Part shown: positions 1-8,026 of the stretch, in pieces
How the letters are laid out: every line of letters begins with the position of its first letter
Position numbering within the stretch: position 1 is the stretch's first letter
Source: an uncultured Granulosicoccaceae bacterium
GTDB lineage: Bacteria > Pseudomonadota > Gammaproteobacteria > Granulosicoccales > Granulosicoccaceae
Direction of reading: 5' to 3'
Assembly (NCBI GenBank): GCA_937998875.1
Contig: CALLBO010000015.1
Coordinates: 1-32,504 of the forward strand
Length of the DNA stretch: 32,504 nt
Position numbers and translations under genes: made by a program
The notes under the pieces: generated by a model
What the model was told of the DNA's origin: nothing
The model's database searches: none
Seen by the model: only the letters and a program-made list of their open reading frames with translations

Positions 1-1
1 C

Positions 2-478
2 AATACACCATTGCCCCAACGAACCGGACCACAGGTCCAGACCAGTGGGAAAGTGCCACATATTCAACTCGGTGTTGAGACTGATCAGGCAATTAATGAT
101 CAACTTTACAAACTTGCTTATCTGTTGCCTGATCTTGAGGAACACCCGACCATTGTTTCTCTACCAGGGGCAATGGGAATGTGGCTGAAAGATGAAGTTC
201 CAGTTAAACATCCGAAAGCGATTGTATCCGGTCGCGAGTTTGCCCATATACACGCAGATGGAAGTCTGCATGCTCCTCTGTCGTATGAGCGCGCTTTAGA
301 AGTTGAGCAAAAGGGGTGGGGTGAAATCCACCCCTGGGCCGACAGGCGCGATGGCTGGGAAGGACTCGTCATGCTTTATTCAGCCACTAATGAAGATCAA
401 CTGAAAATACTGATTCAGCTTGTTACAGAGTCATATAACTATGTGACGGGTTTGTCTGTTGCGGTACCTGAGTGTTAG
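2..478 (+). CDS. DUF5519 / luciferase-domain family protein (5' end outside the window)
   Basis: The reading frame is open to the left edge, and codons 2-10 (Asn-Thr-Pro) continue it upstream. The TTG at 11 is therefore probably an internal Leu codon in the family's LPQRTGP segment rather than the start. Recognisable family blocks follow in order: PQRTGPQ near the visible start, VPHIQLG, a GREFAHIHADGS stretch rich in His, a KGWGEIHPWA block, then GLVMLY and a final YNYVTG. From memory these match the DUF5519 (luciferase family) domain found as a small stand-alone protein in many bacteria; the biochemical role is not established. No signal peptide is visible, but the N-terminus is missing. 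The next gene begins about 60 bases downstream. I am confident of the family and unsure of any activity. Bioluminescence should not be inferred from the family name. Confidence 0.75.
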   Translation, partial: NTPLPQRTGPQVQTSGKVPHIQLGVETDQAINDQLYKLAYLLPDLEEHPTIVSLPGAMGMWLKDEVPVKHPKAIVSGREFAHIHADGSLHAPLSYERALEVEQKGWGEIHPWADRRDGWEGLVMLYSATNEDQLKILIQLVTESYNYVTGLSVAVPEC

Positions 479-535
479 AAAATTACCTAACCAAACATCA
501 CCTTTAGATATTTATAACTGGCAACAACGCCAACA

Positions 536-1042
536 ATGGAGAATGACTTGAAATACAAATTCATAACTAGTGTCTTACTGAGCGTAATCTTAACTCTCTC
601 GCTCACTGTCAATGCAAGAGCTGCCGAGATGGATGCTGAAAGCCAGGAAACCTTCGATACAGTGATGGCATTTATGGGTGCTATCGGCAGCGGTGATATG
701 GATACAGCCATATCCCTAATGGCTGATGACATGGTGTGGATGAATGAGGGTGACAAAGATATGCCTTGGATTGGTCCATGGAATGGCAAAGAAGAGATCC
801 TGAATTTCCTGCCAATCTTTGGTGCAAACTTTAAGACCACCGCGTGGGAAAACACCGATGCATTTGCCTTAGGGGATACAGTCGCAGTGTTTGGCAATAT
901 GAACGGCATTACCACGAACTCCGGCAAAGAAATCGGTGCCTTCACTTTTGCGTTACGTGCCAAAGTTCGCGACGGGAAGGTAGTTCTCTGGAACTGGTTT
1001 GAAGACAGCTTTGCGGTTAGCCAGGCCTATCACGGAAAATGA
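536..1042 (+). CDS. Secreted SnoaL-like / NTF2-fold protein
   Basis: The product is a 168-residue protein with an N-terminal hydrophobic segment (about residues 8-28) ending in ARA-AE, a good Sec signal peptidase site. The mature part reads like a SnoaL-like nuclear-transport-factor-2 fold: an initial helix with FMGAIGSGDMDTA, the block LMADDMVWMNEGD, a W-x-G-P-W-x-G-K-E-E-I motif, then strands ending in GKVVLWNWFED. SnoaL-like proteins are small cone-shaped ligand-binding or enzymatic folds, and no substrate can be named here. The ATG at 536 has no Shine-Dalgarno sequence. A TTG at 548 lies 6 bases after GGAG (538-541) and would give a cleaner signal peptide (MKYKFITS...), so the true start may be 548. 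A membrane protein gene follows 25 bases downstream, and the two may be co-transcribed. A periplasmic location is inferred. Confidence 0.72.
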   Translation: MENDLKYKFITSVLLSVILTLSLTVNARAAEMDAESQETFDTVMAFMGAIGSGDMDTAISLMADDMVWMNEGDKDMPWIGPWNGKEEILNFLPIFGANFKTTAWENTDAFALGDTVAVFGNMNGITTNSGKEIGAFTFALRAKVRDGKVVLWNWFEDSFAVSQAYHGK

Positions 1043-1067
1043 GGGGCAAAACGGAAACTAACAGCAA

Positions 1068-1505
1068 ATGAATACCAATTTCGGTAGTCTGAAAGATGGT
1101 GGACGGTTTTTTGTTGTCGCACTGATCGTCTGGATTGCATTGCAGCTGTCAAGAGCAATTGCGATCCCGTTGATTAATGAAATAGTAGCCGGTGGCGAAT
1201 CAAAAGCCTGGTTGTATCCCGCCTATCTTGATCTGTTTGCTGTCGTTTTCGCACCACCATTGATCTGGGCCATTGTGAAACGACGTGGGTTGCTAACCTG
1301 GGCGTTGGCGATTATGTATCTGACGATTTCGATCGTCGACCACGTCGGTAACCTGGTGACTACTACTTTTGTCGGCCCGCCAATTATTGCAGAAGGTATG
1401 AATCCGTATCTCGTGCCTGTCATTCAGACGGCGCTGGACATCTTTTTTCTTGTGCTGCTTTTTGTTCCACGGTTTAGGAGTCTGTTCTTTCGAGTAGAGT
1501 CCTGA
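1068..1505 (+). CDS. Four-helix integral membrane protein, unknown function
   Basis: The 145-residue product has four hydrophobic segments, at about residues 13-35, 47-68, 76-98 and 112-134. They are separated by short loops with basic residues (KRRG near residue 70; PRFRS at the C-terminus), as expected of a small inner-membrane protein. I recognise no catalytic motif or named family. The gene starts with ATG 25 bases after the preceding SnoaL-like gene on the same strand, with only a weak purine stretch in front of it, so translation may depend on the upstream gene. The pairing of a small exported fold with a small membrane protein suggests a shared envelope role, but nothing in the sequence says which. 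Confidence 0.6.
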   Translation: MNTNFGSLKDGGRFFVVALIVWIALQLSRAIAIPLINEIVAGGESKAWLYPAYLDLFAVVFAPPLIWAIVKRRGLLTWALAIMYLTISIVDHVGNLVTTTFVGPPIIAEGMNPYLVPVIQTALDIFFLVLLFVPRFRSLFFRVES

Positions 1506-1717
1506 GCTTGGCTGAGCTGTATAATATTTCCGTTTCCACCAGCCAGTCGCGCCAGGAAGAGGTACTACTCTAAGAATTTTCATACCGGACAATGTGTTTT
1601 GATGGAAATTGAAATAGTCCTTTGTCATTTTCTAATTTCCGCAAACACCACGGCTACCAGTGTGTGGAAATCCCGTATTGCTTGTCTTGATATTTGCAGC
1701 GCTAGTCCTCAAATTAT

Positions 1718-1748
1718 GTAGTCCCGTATAACTTTGTTTTGGGACTAC
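1718..1748 (+). promoter_or_regulatory. 8-bp inverted repeat around a putative -10 upstream of the haemoglobin gene
   Basis: GTAGTCCC (1718-1725) and GGGACTAC (1741-1748) are perfect reverse complements separated by 15 bases. The loop contains TATAAC (1727-1732), a fair -10 hexamer, but no convincing -35 is seen at 16-18 bases. The repeat could be an operator or an RNA hairpin in the leader of the downstream gene. If TATAAC is the -10, transcription begins near 1739, which favours the GTG at 1770 as that gene's start. Confidence 0.4.
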
Positions 1749-1769
1749 TATTTTCGATCAGGACTGACA

Positions 1770-2537
1770 GTGAGTGAGCGCGATAATCTAAAAGGCAGCA
1801 CAACGTTTGAGACTTCCAGCGGTTATATGACCGAAGTTATTCGTACCAAGTACATTGATGCGGCGATTCAAAAAAAGTTACTACCTGAAATGTCTCATCG
1901 CCTGGCGCATGTCTTATCACTCAGTGCACCTGAAAGTCAGGATAAGCCTATCCAGTTCTGGCAACTGTATTCAGTCCTGGGCAGAGACAGGATACTCAAC
2001 ATAGTCAGTCGATTTTATGACAAGGTGTTTGCAGACGAACCGTGGTTTGCTTCAGTGTTTGAAAGGGTGGCGTCCAAATCCAGACACATCAATACGCAAT
2101 CTGCCATGTGGATGGATGTCATGGGCGGTGGGCACCAATACCATGGAGGTGAATTCCGGCTTAATTTTCACCACACCCACAATGCCATGGAATTGATGAA
2201 CGCCAAAGGTGCCGAGCGCTGGGTGAACTTAATGAAATCCACGCTGGATGAACCGGATCTGGACTTAACCAATGATCCGCGCGTTCGCCCCGCTCTAAAT
2301 ACGTTTTTGAGTTACTTTCTCGATAAGTATGCTGACGACTTTAAGTTTAAAAATAAGTATCTGTTTGGTGAAACCAATCCCCCGCTAAGGCAACGTATCA
2401 ATTTCCTGAAATTGTCTTCGGATGAAATAGAAGCGCTCCCGGAAGATGCTTTGAGAGAGGAGCTTATGGCCCGGCGGATCGATGTGACTGAATACCCGGA
2501 TAAGAAAGCGTTAGTTAACAAGGCGTTGAGTTTATAA
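1770..2537 (+). CDS. Truncated (group 2-like) haemoglobin with C-terminal SAP-like segment
   Basis: The product has 255 residues from GTG 1770, chosen because AGGA (1760-1763) lies 6 bases upstream; an in-frame TTG at 1734 has no such site. Residues about 62-195 read as a bacterial truncated globin: FYDKVFAD in the B/C region, MWMDVMGGG-x-QY at the end of the E helix, LNFHHTHNAM with H135 as probable proximal His, and ERWVNLM with the conserved G-helix Trp151. This pattern fits group 2 truncated haemoglobins, haem proteins that bind O2 or NO. A 60-residue N-terminal extension precedes it. The last 35 residues (LPEDALREEL...DKKALVNKAL) resemble a SAP/helix-extension-helix motif, a nucleic-acid or protein-binding element. 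No signal peptide is seen, so the protein is presumably cytoplasmic. The globin call is fairly secure; the SAP call is from pattern only. Confidence 0.68.
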   Translation: MSERDNLKGSTTFETSSGYMTEVIRTKYIDAAIQKKLLPEMSHRLAHVLSLSAPESQDKPIQFWQLYSVLGRDRILNIVSRFYDKVFADEPWFASVFERVASKSRHINTQSAMWMDVMGGGHQYHGGEFRLNFHHTHNAMELMNAKGAERWVNLMKSTLDEPDLDLTNDPRVRPALNTFLSYFLDKYADDFKFKNKYLFGETNPPLRQRINFLKLSSDEIEALPEDALREELMARRIDVTEYPDKKALVNKALSL

Positions 2538-2611
2538 ATACGGTATAGCGCAAATCAGTTGCTAAATAGCCCGGTTTTAACTTGTGGCTTGAATTCAAAG
2601 TCGGTTGGAGT

Positions 2612-3055
2612 TCACGCGCTTCCAGGGCCGGGCTTCAGTCCGACTTCTCCGGGCTTTAGGGCCCGCCCATCAGCGCTATATGCAGACATCGGTGCAATAG
2701 GTTTACCGGTTTTACGCTCTATAAAAATGGTTCGTAATCCTTTTGGATTACTCATGTATTTGTCACCCCAGTGCGTGATTGATAACAGCACGGGCTGAAG
2801 TTGCACCCCTTTCTTAGTCAATGTGTAGTCGAAAGACTTGCCATCGATGGCGCGTTTATCAAGTACTTCATACTCAACCAGACGCTTTAAGCGTTCTGTC
2901 AGCACGTTTCTGGACATGCCGGTGTGTAAGAAGTCTTCAAATCGAGTCACGCCTCGAAATGCATCGCGAATGATGAGCAGAGTCCATCGTTCACCGAGGA
3001 CTTCGAGTGTCTGGGCGATGGAACAATTCATGTGGGAGAAGGATTTGTGCTTCAT
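2612..3055 (-). CDS. HxlR-family winged-helix transcriptional regulator
   Basis: The product has 147 residues from ATG 3055; an upstream in-frame TTG at 3076 would add seven residues but looks less likely. It shows the classic HxlR layout: a conserved Cys near the N-terminus (MNCSIA, C11), LGERWTLLIIRD, RFEDF, then the recognition region SRNVLTERLKRLVEYEVL and a beta-wing with YTLTKKG. HxlR proteins are small DNA-binding dimers that often sense electrophiles or redox stress through the N-terminal Cys. The C-terminal 40 residues after GDKYM are an extension rich in Pro and Gly. The gene is divergent from the membrane-protein gene at 3144, and a perfect inverted repeat lies between them. Autoregulation and control of the neighbour are therefore likely (inference). 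It converges on the globin gene. Confidence 0.85.
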   Translation of the reverse strand: MKHKSFSHMNCSIAQTLEVLGERWTLLIIRDAFRGVTRFEDFLHTGMSRNVLTERLKRLVEYEVLDKRAIDGKSFDYTLTKKGVQLQPVLLSITHWGDKYMSNPKGLRTIFIERKTGKPIAPMSAYSADGRALKPGEVGLKPGPGSA

Positions 3056-3093
3056 GGCTGTATCATAGCTTGACAAGTTCTATCAAAAAACCC

Positions 3094-3122
3094 AATATTA
3101 GTTTTATCAAAAAACTAATATT
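3094..3122. promoter_or_regulatory. Perfect 12-bp inverted repeat between divergent genes, probable HxlR operator
   Basis: AATATTAGTTTT (3094-3105) and AAAACTAATATT (3111-3122) are exact reverse complements with a 5-base spacer. An 11-base direct repeat TATCAAAAAAC occurs at 3081-3091 and 3105-3115, overlapping the left part of the site. On the minus strand TTGATA boxes (complement of 3081-3086 and 3105-3110) could serve as -35 elements for the regulator. The site lies in the 88-base gap between the HxlR gene and the divergent membrane-protein gene, the usual place for an autoregulatory operator. Confidence 0.6.
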
Positions 3123-3143
3123 GCATAGCTTAATGGAACTTAT

Positions 3144-3833
3144 ATGCTTGTAGGTCACTTCTCCACCGCACTGGTAGCACACCGTAAGTTGCCCGGAAGT
3201 AGTCTGGCGTTCCTACTCATTGCATCTCAACTGCAGGATATCCTTTGGGCTGTTTTTCACTACGCAGGCCTTGAGCCAACAACACCGGGTGATATTTTTG
3301 CAACCACCCTGCAAAACATGACTGTTGAAATGCTCTACAGCCATGATTTGTTACCGCAGGTGTTTTGGATGGCTATTGTATTCGTGGTGGGCAAGCTATG
3401 GTGTAAAAGCACACCCGTCGCTATAGCAGGTGCTGTATTGGTTCTATTGCATTTTATATTCGATTTAATCTCCGGTCACCCGCATCATGTGTTTGGCACT
3501 GACACCGTGAATATCAGCCTTGGCCTGTACGCGAGTAGCACCTATGTTGCTATCTTGATCGAAGCTGTAATCACGGCTATTACGGTGTCCTATTTTTTCA
3601 TGCAAGAGTCAAAATTAGGCATTCAAAGAACATCGTTCAACAGGTGGTCAATTATAGGTTTGTTTGTATTTGGTATTCTGTTTATGTTCTTTATTGCGAC
3701 CAGATCATTTAGAGATTGGTTTGGAGTTCCAGATTTCGATCCGGGCTTCAATACGACTATTCCTAATTTAATAGTGACTTATGCCGCAATGGTGTTTTTT
3801 CTTCTATATCACGTGCCCAAGGTGAATAAGTAA
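3144..3833 (+). CDS. Polytopic membrane protein with conserved His/Asp motifs
   Basis: The product has 229 residues with about six hydrophobic segments. The N-terminal MLVGHFSTALVAHR, followed by ASQLQDILW, YSHDLL and DLISGHPHH, recalls a family of small bacterial membrane proteins distantly like the YdjM/DUF457 membrane-bound putative metal-dependent hydrolases, where a similar His and Asp pattern recurs. No activity can be assigned. The ATG at 3144 follows the operator-like inverted repeat at 3094-3122, and GGAA (3135-3138) provides a weak ribosome site. Its position divergent from an HxlR regulator makes it the likely target of that regulator, which would fit a stress-induced membrane protein; this is inference. 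Nothing in the sequence suggests truncation. Confidence 0.6.
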   Translation: MLVGHFSTALVAHRKLPGSSLAFLLIASQLQDILWAVFHYAGLEPTTPGDIFATTLQNMTVEMLYSHDLLPQVFWMAIVFVVGKLWCKSTPVAIAGAVLVLLHFIFDLISGHPHHVFGTDTVNISLGLYASSTYVAILIEAVITAITVSYFFMQESKLGIQRTSFNRWSIIGLFVFGILFMFFIATRSFRDWFGVPDFDPGFNTTIPNLIVTYAAMVFFLLYHVPKVNK

Positions 3834-3930
3834 ATGTATGTCTGATTGAGAGGGTTCATTAACAAGGGGCCACCAATCAAATCCCGGAATAGCCAGTTTT
3901 CCTGTGAGAGAAAGCAAGGCTGTTTTATAT

Positions 3931-4273
3931 TCAATGAAGCTTTGCAAGACGTTCCGATAGTTCAGTTATGGTAACTCTGCTATCCGGGTGTTTCTGACTG
4001 TGGCAGTATCTGCTTCCAGATTTCGATTTCATCAAATAGAGTACCTTCGCGGCGCACCCCTCGTGGGCCAAACTAGACATGACTCACGCCGGGTGCTTTG
4101 AAATTCAAACATACCGGGCAGTTGTACTTGAAGCCACTAACAGCCCCACTGGAGCAGACGAATGTAAATCCACGATCCTGCTTACGAGTCCCTGTATAGT
4201 TGCACGCCGAAGTTATCTCTGGACGGTTTTTATTAGCCTCTTCCAGCAGAGCATTTGCCGAAAGCAGAACACG
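3931..4273 (-). pseudogene. Possible decayed coding remnant(s) in the 3834-4275 gap
   Basis: The 440 bases between the flanking genes hold no intact recognisable gene, but the minus strand has two coding-like stretches. Frame one is open from 4273 to a TAG at 4073-4075 and includes LLEEANKNRPE, RGFTFVCSSG and a CPVC motif. It has no start codon, because a TGA lies at 4274-4276, and it continues sensibly past the TAG (REGTLFDEIEIWK) to a TAG at 3980. Frame two begins at ATG 4080 (overlapping that TAG) and runs 49 codons to TGA at 3931, ending ITELSERLAKLH. This could be a degraded gene with a nonsense change and frameshift, or a small real gene of 49 codons. The plus-strand frame over the same bases (4079-4279) lacks a ribosome site and looks less coding. 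I do not recognise the family. Confidence 0.3.
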
Positions 4274-4275
4274 TC

Positions 4276-4830
4276 ATGAAACACACGATTGAGAAATTGG
4301 ACAAAGCCCTATTCTATAGCGGTGTTACTTTGTGCTTAGCTGGAATTATTCACCCAATACTAACTGCGATCGGGTCAGTAGTCTTGTTTCTGTGGCTGAT
4401 TCTATTTTTAATTGTCCAACTTCCCATGGTAATTCGGGATTCACACAATGATTCGGCTTACAGAAAACGGCAAGCTACCGATGAAGCAGAGAGAAAACAA
4501 TGGATCAGACACACCACCAAACCGGAAACCTATTCTGTTTCGTTGGATACTCGTCAGGATCAAGGTATGAGCGCTGCTGCTCTAATATTAGTTGAAGAAT
4601 CGAGTAACAACATGCTTACTCTGAGGCATGAAGACTTCCTAAAAATATATAACCCGGATGGCACAGTGCTATTTGAAGGAATGATAGATCTAAGCCCTTC
4701 TGCACCATGGTACAAGAAAATGAATATCAGAAATTCTCCGGAGAAAACCCAAAAACAATACAAGAACTGGCAGAGTTGGTTTCATAATAAACCCGCACTT
4801 AAAGCTCAACTGACTCGTTATAAATACTGA
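4276..4830 (+). CDS. Two-helix membrane protein with cytoplasmic domain, unknown function
   Basis: The product has 184 residues from ATG 4276; an in-frame TTG at 4255 would add seven residues. A hydrophobic hairpin at about residues 13-52 (ALFYSGVTLCLAGI, then VVLFLWLILFLIV) is followed by a charged linker (YRKRQATDEAERKQW) and a soluble domain of about 120 residues that is mostly polar, with strands such as TLRHEDFLKIY and VLFEGMIDL. I recognise no family. Basic residues after the second helix suggest the soluble part faces the cytoplasm. The gene stands alone: upstream are coding remnants on the opposite strand, and downstream 190 bases separate it from cpdB. Confidence 0.55.
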   Translation: MKHTIEKLDKALFYSGVTLCLAGIIHPILTAIGSVVLFLWLILFLIVQLPMVIRDSHNDSAYRKRQATDEAERKQWIRHTTKPETYSVSLDTRQDQGMSAAALILVEESSNNMLTLRHEDFLKIYNPDGTVLFEGMIDLSPSAPWYKKMNIRNSPEKTQKQYKNWQSWFHNKPALKAQLTRYKY

Positions 4831-5020
4831 AGAAGCAACTGCGATCCTCCTGGTTTCTGGAGAATACCGCGGCGTTGATGGCATTTAGTATTGCGATACC
4901 TGCTACAGTCCTTCGCACGTGGAAGCGATAGCCAATGCTCTGGTGAGTCCGGAACATAGCCTTTTACAGCGATTTATGAGAGTCTTGAGTAACGCCTAAT
5001 TCGTGAAAGGGATACACACT

Positions 5021-7009
5021 ATGAGCACTCGCAATATAGATCAATCACGCCGGACCTTCCTACAGTCTGCCACTGCGCTCGGCGCGCTATCGGTACTGCA
5101 CCCGTATTCCGTATTTGCATCCACAGGACAGGCGCATCTTCGAATAATGGAGACGACCGATCTGCATGTGCATGTGTTCCCGTATGACTACTATGGCGAT
5201 AAACCGGCCGATAATGTCGGCCTGGCGCGAACGGCAAGCATCATTAACAGCATTCGTGCTGAAGCAAGCAACGCTTTGTTAGTCGATAACGGTGATTTTT
5301 TGCAAGGCAACCCGATGGGTGACTACATTGCCTACGAGCGCGGCATGTCTGAAGGGCAGGTGCACCCGGTAATCGCCGCGATGAATACACTGGGTTTTGA
5401 TTGTTCAACCCTGGGCAATCATGAATTCAACTACGGACTTGAGTTTATGGAAGCTGTACTCGGGGGTGCTGAGTTTCCTTTTGTTTGTGCGAACGTTGCA
5501 ATGGGGAATCCGGGCTCAACAGCGCGGGACGATAAACCGATTAATCATGTTAAGCCCTATACGATTCTTGATCGCATAGTCACAACAGGTGATGGTACCG
5601 AGCACCCAATTAAAGTTGGCCTGATTGGTTTTGTACCACAGCAGATAATGAACTGGGACAGACGTTGGCTGCATGGCAATATTGCCACAAGAGACATCGT
5701 TGACGCAGCAGAAGCCTGGGTGCCGGAAATGAAGGAGGCCGGAGCAGACGTTGTGATAGCGCTCTCGCACTCGGGTATTGATGCCGGTAGTCGATCAGAA
5801 GGTATGGAAAACGCTTCACTGCATGTTGCGGGGGTAAACGGAATAGATGCGATTGTTACCGGTCACCACCATCGCGTGTTTCCAGGTCCGGCCTATGAAT
5901 CAGCCGATGGCATAGATGCGAAAACGGGAACCCTGCAAGGCAAGCCCGCAGTTATGGCAGGCTTCTGGGGGTCGCATCTCGGTTTAATTGACTTGCTGCT
6001 TGAAAAACAGGGCGATGCCTGGAGTGTGCTGTCTGCAGAGTCAGAAGCACGCGCTATCTCGGAGCGCGTTGAGCGCAAGAATATACCGTTGGTCGAAAGT
6101 GATGCCACAGTACTTGAATCAGTACAAGCCGATCACGATGCAACACTGGCTTATGTTCGCCGTGCTGTTGGCAAAACAGCTGCACCATTGCATAGCTACT
6201 TTGCATTGGTGGCAGATGATCCGTCGGTTCAGGTCGTAAGCCAGGCGCAAACCTGGTATATCAGCGATATGATGAAAGGCACTGAATGGGAAGGGTTGCC
6301 GGTACTGTCTGCGGCGGCTCCTTTTAAAGCGGGTGGTCGTGGAGGTCCTGAATACTACACCGATGTGCCGGTAGGTGATGTGGCAATCAAAAACGTATCT
6401 GATTTATACCTGTACCCAAACACCGTTCGCGCCGTTGCGATTACCGGTGCTCAGGTTAAAGAGTGGCTGGAACGCTCAGCCGGTATTTTTAATCAGGTAA
6501 ATGCCGGTCAGGCAGACCAGCCACTAATCAATCCGGAATTCCCGTCTTATAACTTTGATGTTATTGATGGCGTCACTTATGAAATCGATCTCACTCAACC
6601 ATCAAAGTACGACCCAAAAGGGGAATTGCTGGATGCAAGCGCCAGTCGGGTGGTCAATCTTAAGCACAATGGCAACCCAATAGATGAGGCACAAAAATTC
6701 ATCGTTGCAACCAATAACTATCGCGCAGGTGGTGGGGGTAATTTTCCTGGTATTAATGATGATGTGGTTGTTTTTAACGGCCCCGATACCAACCGTGATG
6801 TGTTGGTCCGTTATATTGTCGATCAAGGCACTATTAATCCGAAGGCAGATGCAAACTGGAAGTTCGCATCGATAAAAGATGCATCGGTAGTTTTCGATAC
6901 CGGGCCTGGTGGCAGAGAGCATGCGGCCAATGTGCAGGGTGTGTCGATAGAAGCCGTGGGTGATGGCGCTGACGGATTTGCCCGCTATGCAATTGACCTG
7001 GGTGGTTAG
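5021..7009 (+). CDS. cpdB: 2',3'-cyclic-nucleotide 2'-phosphodiesterase / 3'-nucleotidase, Tat-exported
   Basis: The product has 662 residues from ATG 5021, with AAAGGGA (5006-5012) about 8 bases upstream; a GTG at 5003 is less likely. The N-terminus has a twin-arginine signal (SRRTFLQSA, residues 9-17) and a hydrophobic stretch to FAS at 34. The metallophosphatase core follows: TTDLH (D47, H49), DNGDF (D89, D92), LGNHEFNYG (N133, H134), ALSHSG near 250 and VTGHHHRVF near 281, all expected dinuclear metal ligands. The C-terminal 5'-nucleotidase domain is recognisable by VLSAAAPFK, DLYLYPNT, FDVIDGVTYEID and VATNNYRAGG, closely resembling E. coli CpdB from memory. The enzyme hydrolyses 2',3'-cyclic nucleotides to 3'-nucleotides and then to nucleosides in the periplasm, allowing use of RNA breakdown products. 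The Tat rather than Sec signal is a variation on the E. coli enzyme. Confidence 0.92.
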   Translation: MSTRNIDQSRRTFLQSATALGALSVLHPYSVFASTGQAHLRIMETTDLHVHVFPYDYYGDKPADNVGLARTASIINSIRAEASNALLVDNGDFLQGNPMGDYIAYERGMSEGQVHPVIAAMNTLGFDCSTLGNHEFNYGLEFMEAVLGGAEFPFVCANVAMGNPGSTARDDKPINHVKPYTILDRIVTTGDGTEHPIKVGLIGFVPQQIMNWDRRWLHGNIATRDIVDAAEAWVPEMKEAGADVVIALSHSGIDAGSRSEGMENASLHVAGVNGIDAIVTGHHHRVFPGPAYESADGIDAKTGTLQGKPAVMAGFWGSHLGLIDLLLEKQGDAWSVLSAESEARAISERVERKNIPLVESDATVLESVQADHDATLAYVRRAVGKTAAPLHSYFALVADDPSVQVVSQAQTWYISDMMKGTEWEGLPVLSAAAPFKAGGRGGPEYYTDVPVGDVAIKNVSDLYLYPNTVRAVAITGAQVKEWLERSAGIFNQVNAGQADQPLINPEFPSYNFDVIDGVTYEIDLTQPSKYDPKGELLDASASRVVNLKHNGNPIDEAQKFIVATNNYRAGGGGNFPGINDDVVVFNGPDTNRDVLVRYIVDQGTINPKADANWKFASIKDASVVFDTGPGGREHAANVQGVSIEAVGDGADGFARYAIDLGG

Positions 7010-7066
7010 CTGTGGTTTCTGCGTTTTAGTATCGAGCTCGGGGAGATTGTGCAAGCAGTTTAGCGG

Positions 7067-8026
7067 TTAAAGGCCTGACAACAGTACGCTTTCAGCTACC
7101 AGCGTGAGGCCGATGTTTGCAACCGGCTTGTCACTACGTGTGTAAAAAAATTCTACCTTGCTAGATACATAGCCATCTACCAGAATCGTTGCTGCAATCG
7201 GATTGCCGTAGGTGTCATAAGTGATCTCATTGCGTTTAGCGCTTTCTGTAGAGGAGGGTGCGGTTTCAACAGACAGTATTTGTGTGGAGTCACCATTCCA
7301 GACTACGAACCATTTCTCAGTGCCATCGGGATCACTTGGATCAAAGCGCGTCACATTGCCGAAAGCCTGGTGTGAGTCCCGGTATATTTCAGTGATATAT
7401 GGCCTGGATTGGCCCATTGGATATCGATCAATTTTCTGTGTATGGCCAAGCTCGTTATAGCTAATTGAATCGACAGAATATCCACACCACGCTTCGGTTC
7501 CATCATTCGCTATATTTTCAATAGTGTTATCTGCAGAGTAGCTGTATGTCTTAGTGCAGGTATATTCAGAACTCTGTGAGAGTCGGTGAAGCAGGGGGTC
7601 GATGAGGTACTTTGAACTATCAGATGAATATCTAATCTCAGTGGCAGACTCTGCCTGCAACGTACAGCCGGGCTGGTCGGTTTCTGCTTGTACGATCATT
7701 CCGATGTCGTTGATATCAACTGTGCCATAACATCCATCTACGAAAGCTACATTTGCAGTGGTTCCCCAAATAGTACTCGGATCGGATTGTTCGTAGAACG
7801 GCCGTTCTATCTGGCTCAAACGTACGGTAGTTCCATCCTCTGAGTAGCTGAATTCTTTGGTTTGGAGAATAGTGTCAGTGTTGTCTGAGGTGACAATTTT
7901 TTCAAGCCTGTAGCCGTTTGACCACTCAGACATCAGGGGTTCTTCGCGAAGTGATGCATCGCCATCGCAACCTGGTAAAGTAGTGATTATGACTATCAGA
8001 GTCATGGCCGGTTTACTGATATGCAT
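7067..8026 (-). CDS. Lipoprotein of unknown function
   Basis: The product has 319 residues. It begins with a short signal and the lipobox TLPGC, with C20 as the lipidated residue, followed by DGDAS; Asp right after the Cys is the inner-membrane retention residue in enterobacterial Lol sorting, if the rule holds here. GAGG lies in front of the ATG at 8026. The rest is strand-rich, with repeated short motifs of the type Y-S-x-D/E, Y-N-E-L-G-H and YDTYGNPIAA, loosely recalling YD/RHS-like beta strands but without a clear repeat. Several Cys pairs (about 98, 121, 166, 182) could form disulfides. I know no family for it. It converges on cpdB with 57 bases between stop codons and has no operon partner. 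Confidence 0.6.
   Translation of the reverse strand: MHISKPAMTLIVIITTLPGCDGDASLREEPLMSEWSNGYRLEKIVTSDNTDTILQTKEFSYSEDGTTVRLSQIERPFYEQSDPSTIWGTTANVAFVDGCYGTVDINDIGMIVQAETDQPGCTLQAESATEIRYSSDSSKYLIDPLLHRLSQSSEYTCTKTYSYSADNTIENIANDGTEAWCGYSVDSISYNELGHTQKIDRYPMGQSRPYITEIYRDSHQAFGNVTRFDPSDPDGTEKWFVVWNGDSTQILSVETAPSSTESAKRNEITYDTYGNPIAATILVDGYVSSKVEFFYTRSDKPVANIGLTLVAESVLLSGL

Noticed and set aside
4079..4279. 66-codon plus-strand frame
   Set aside because: There is no ribosome site, it overlaps the next gene's start, and its composition is poor; the opposite strand looks more coding.
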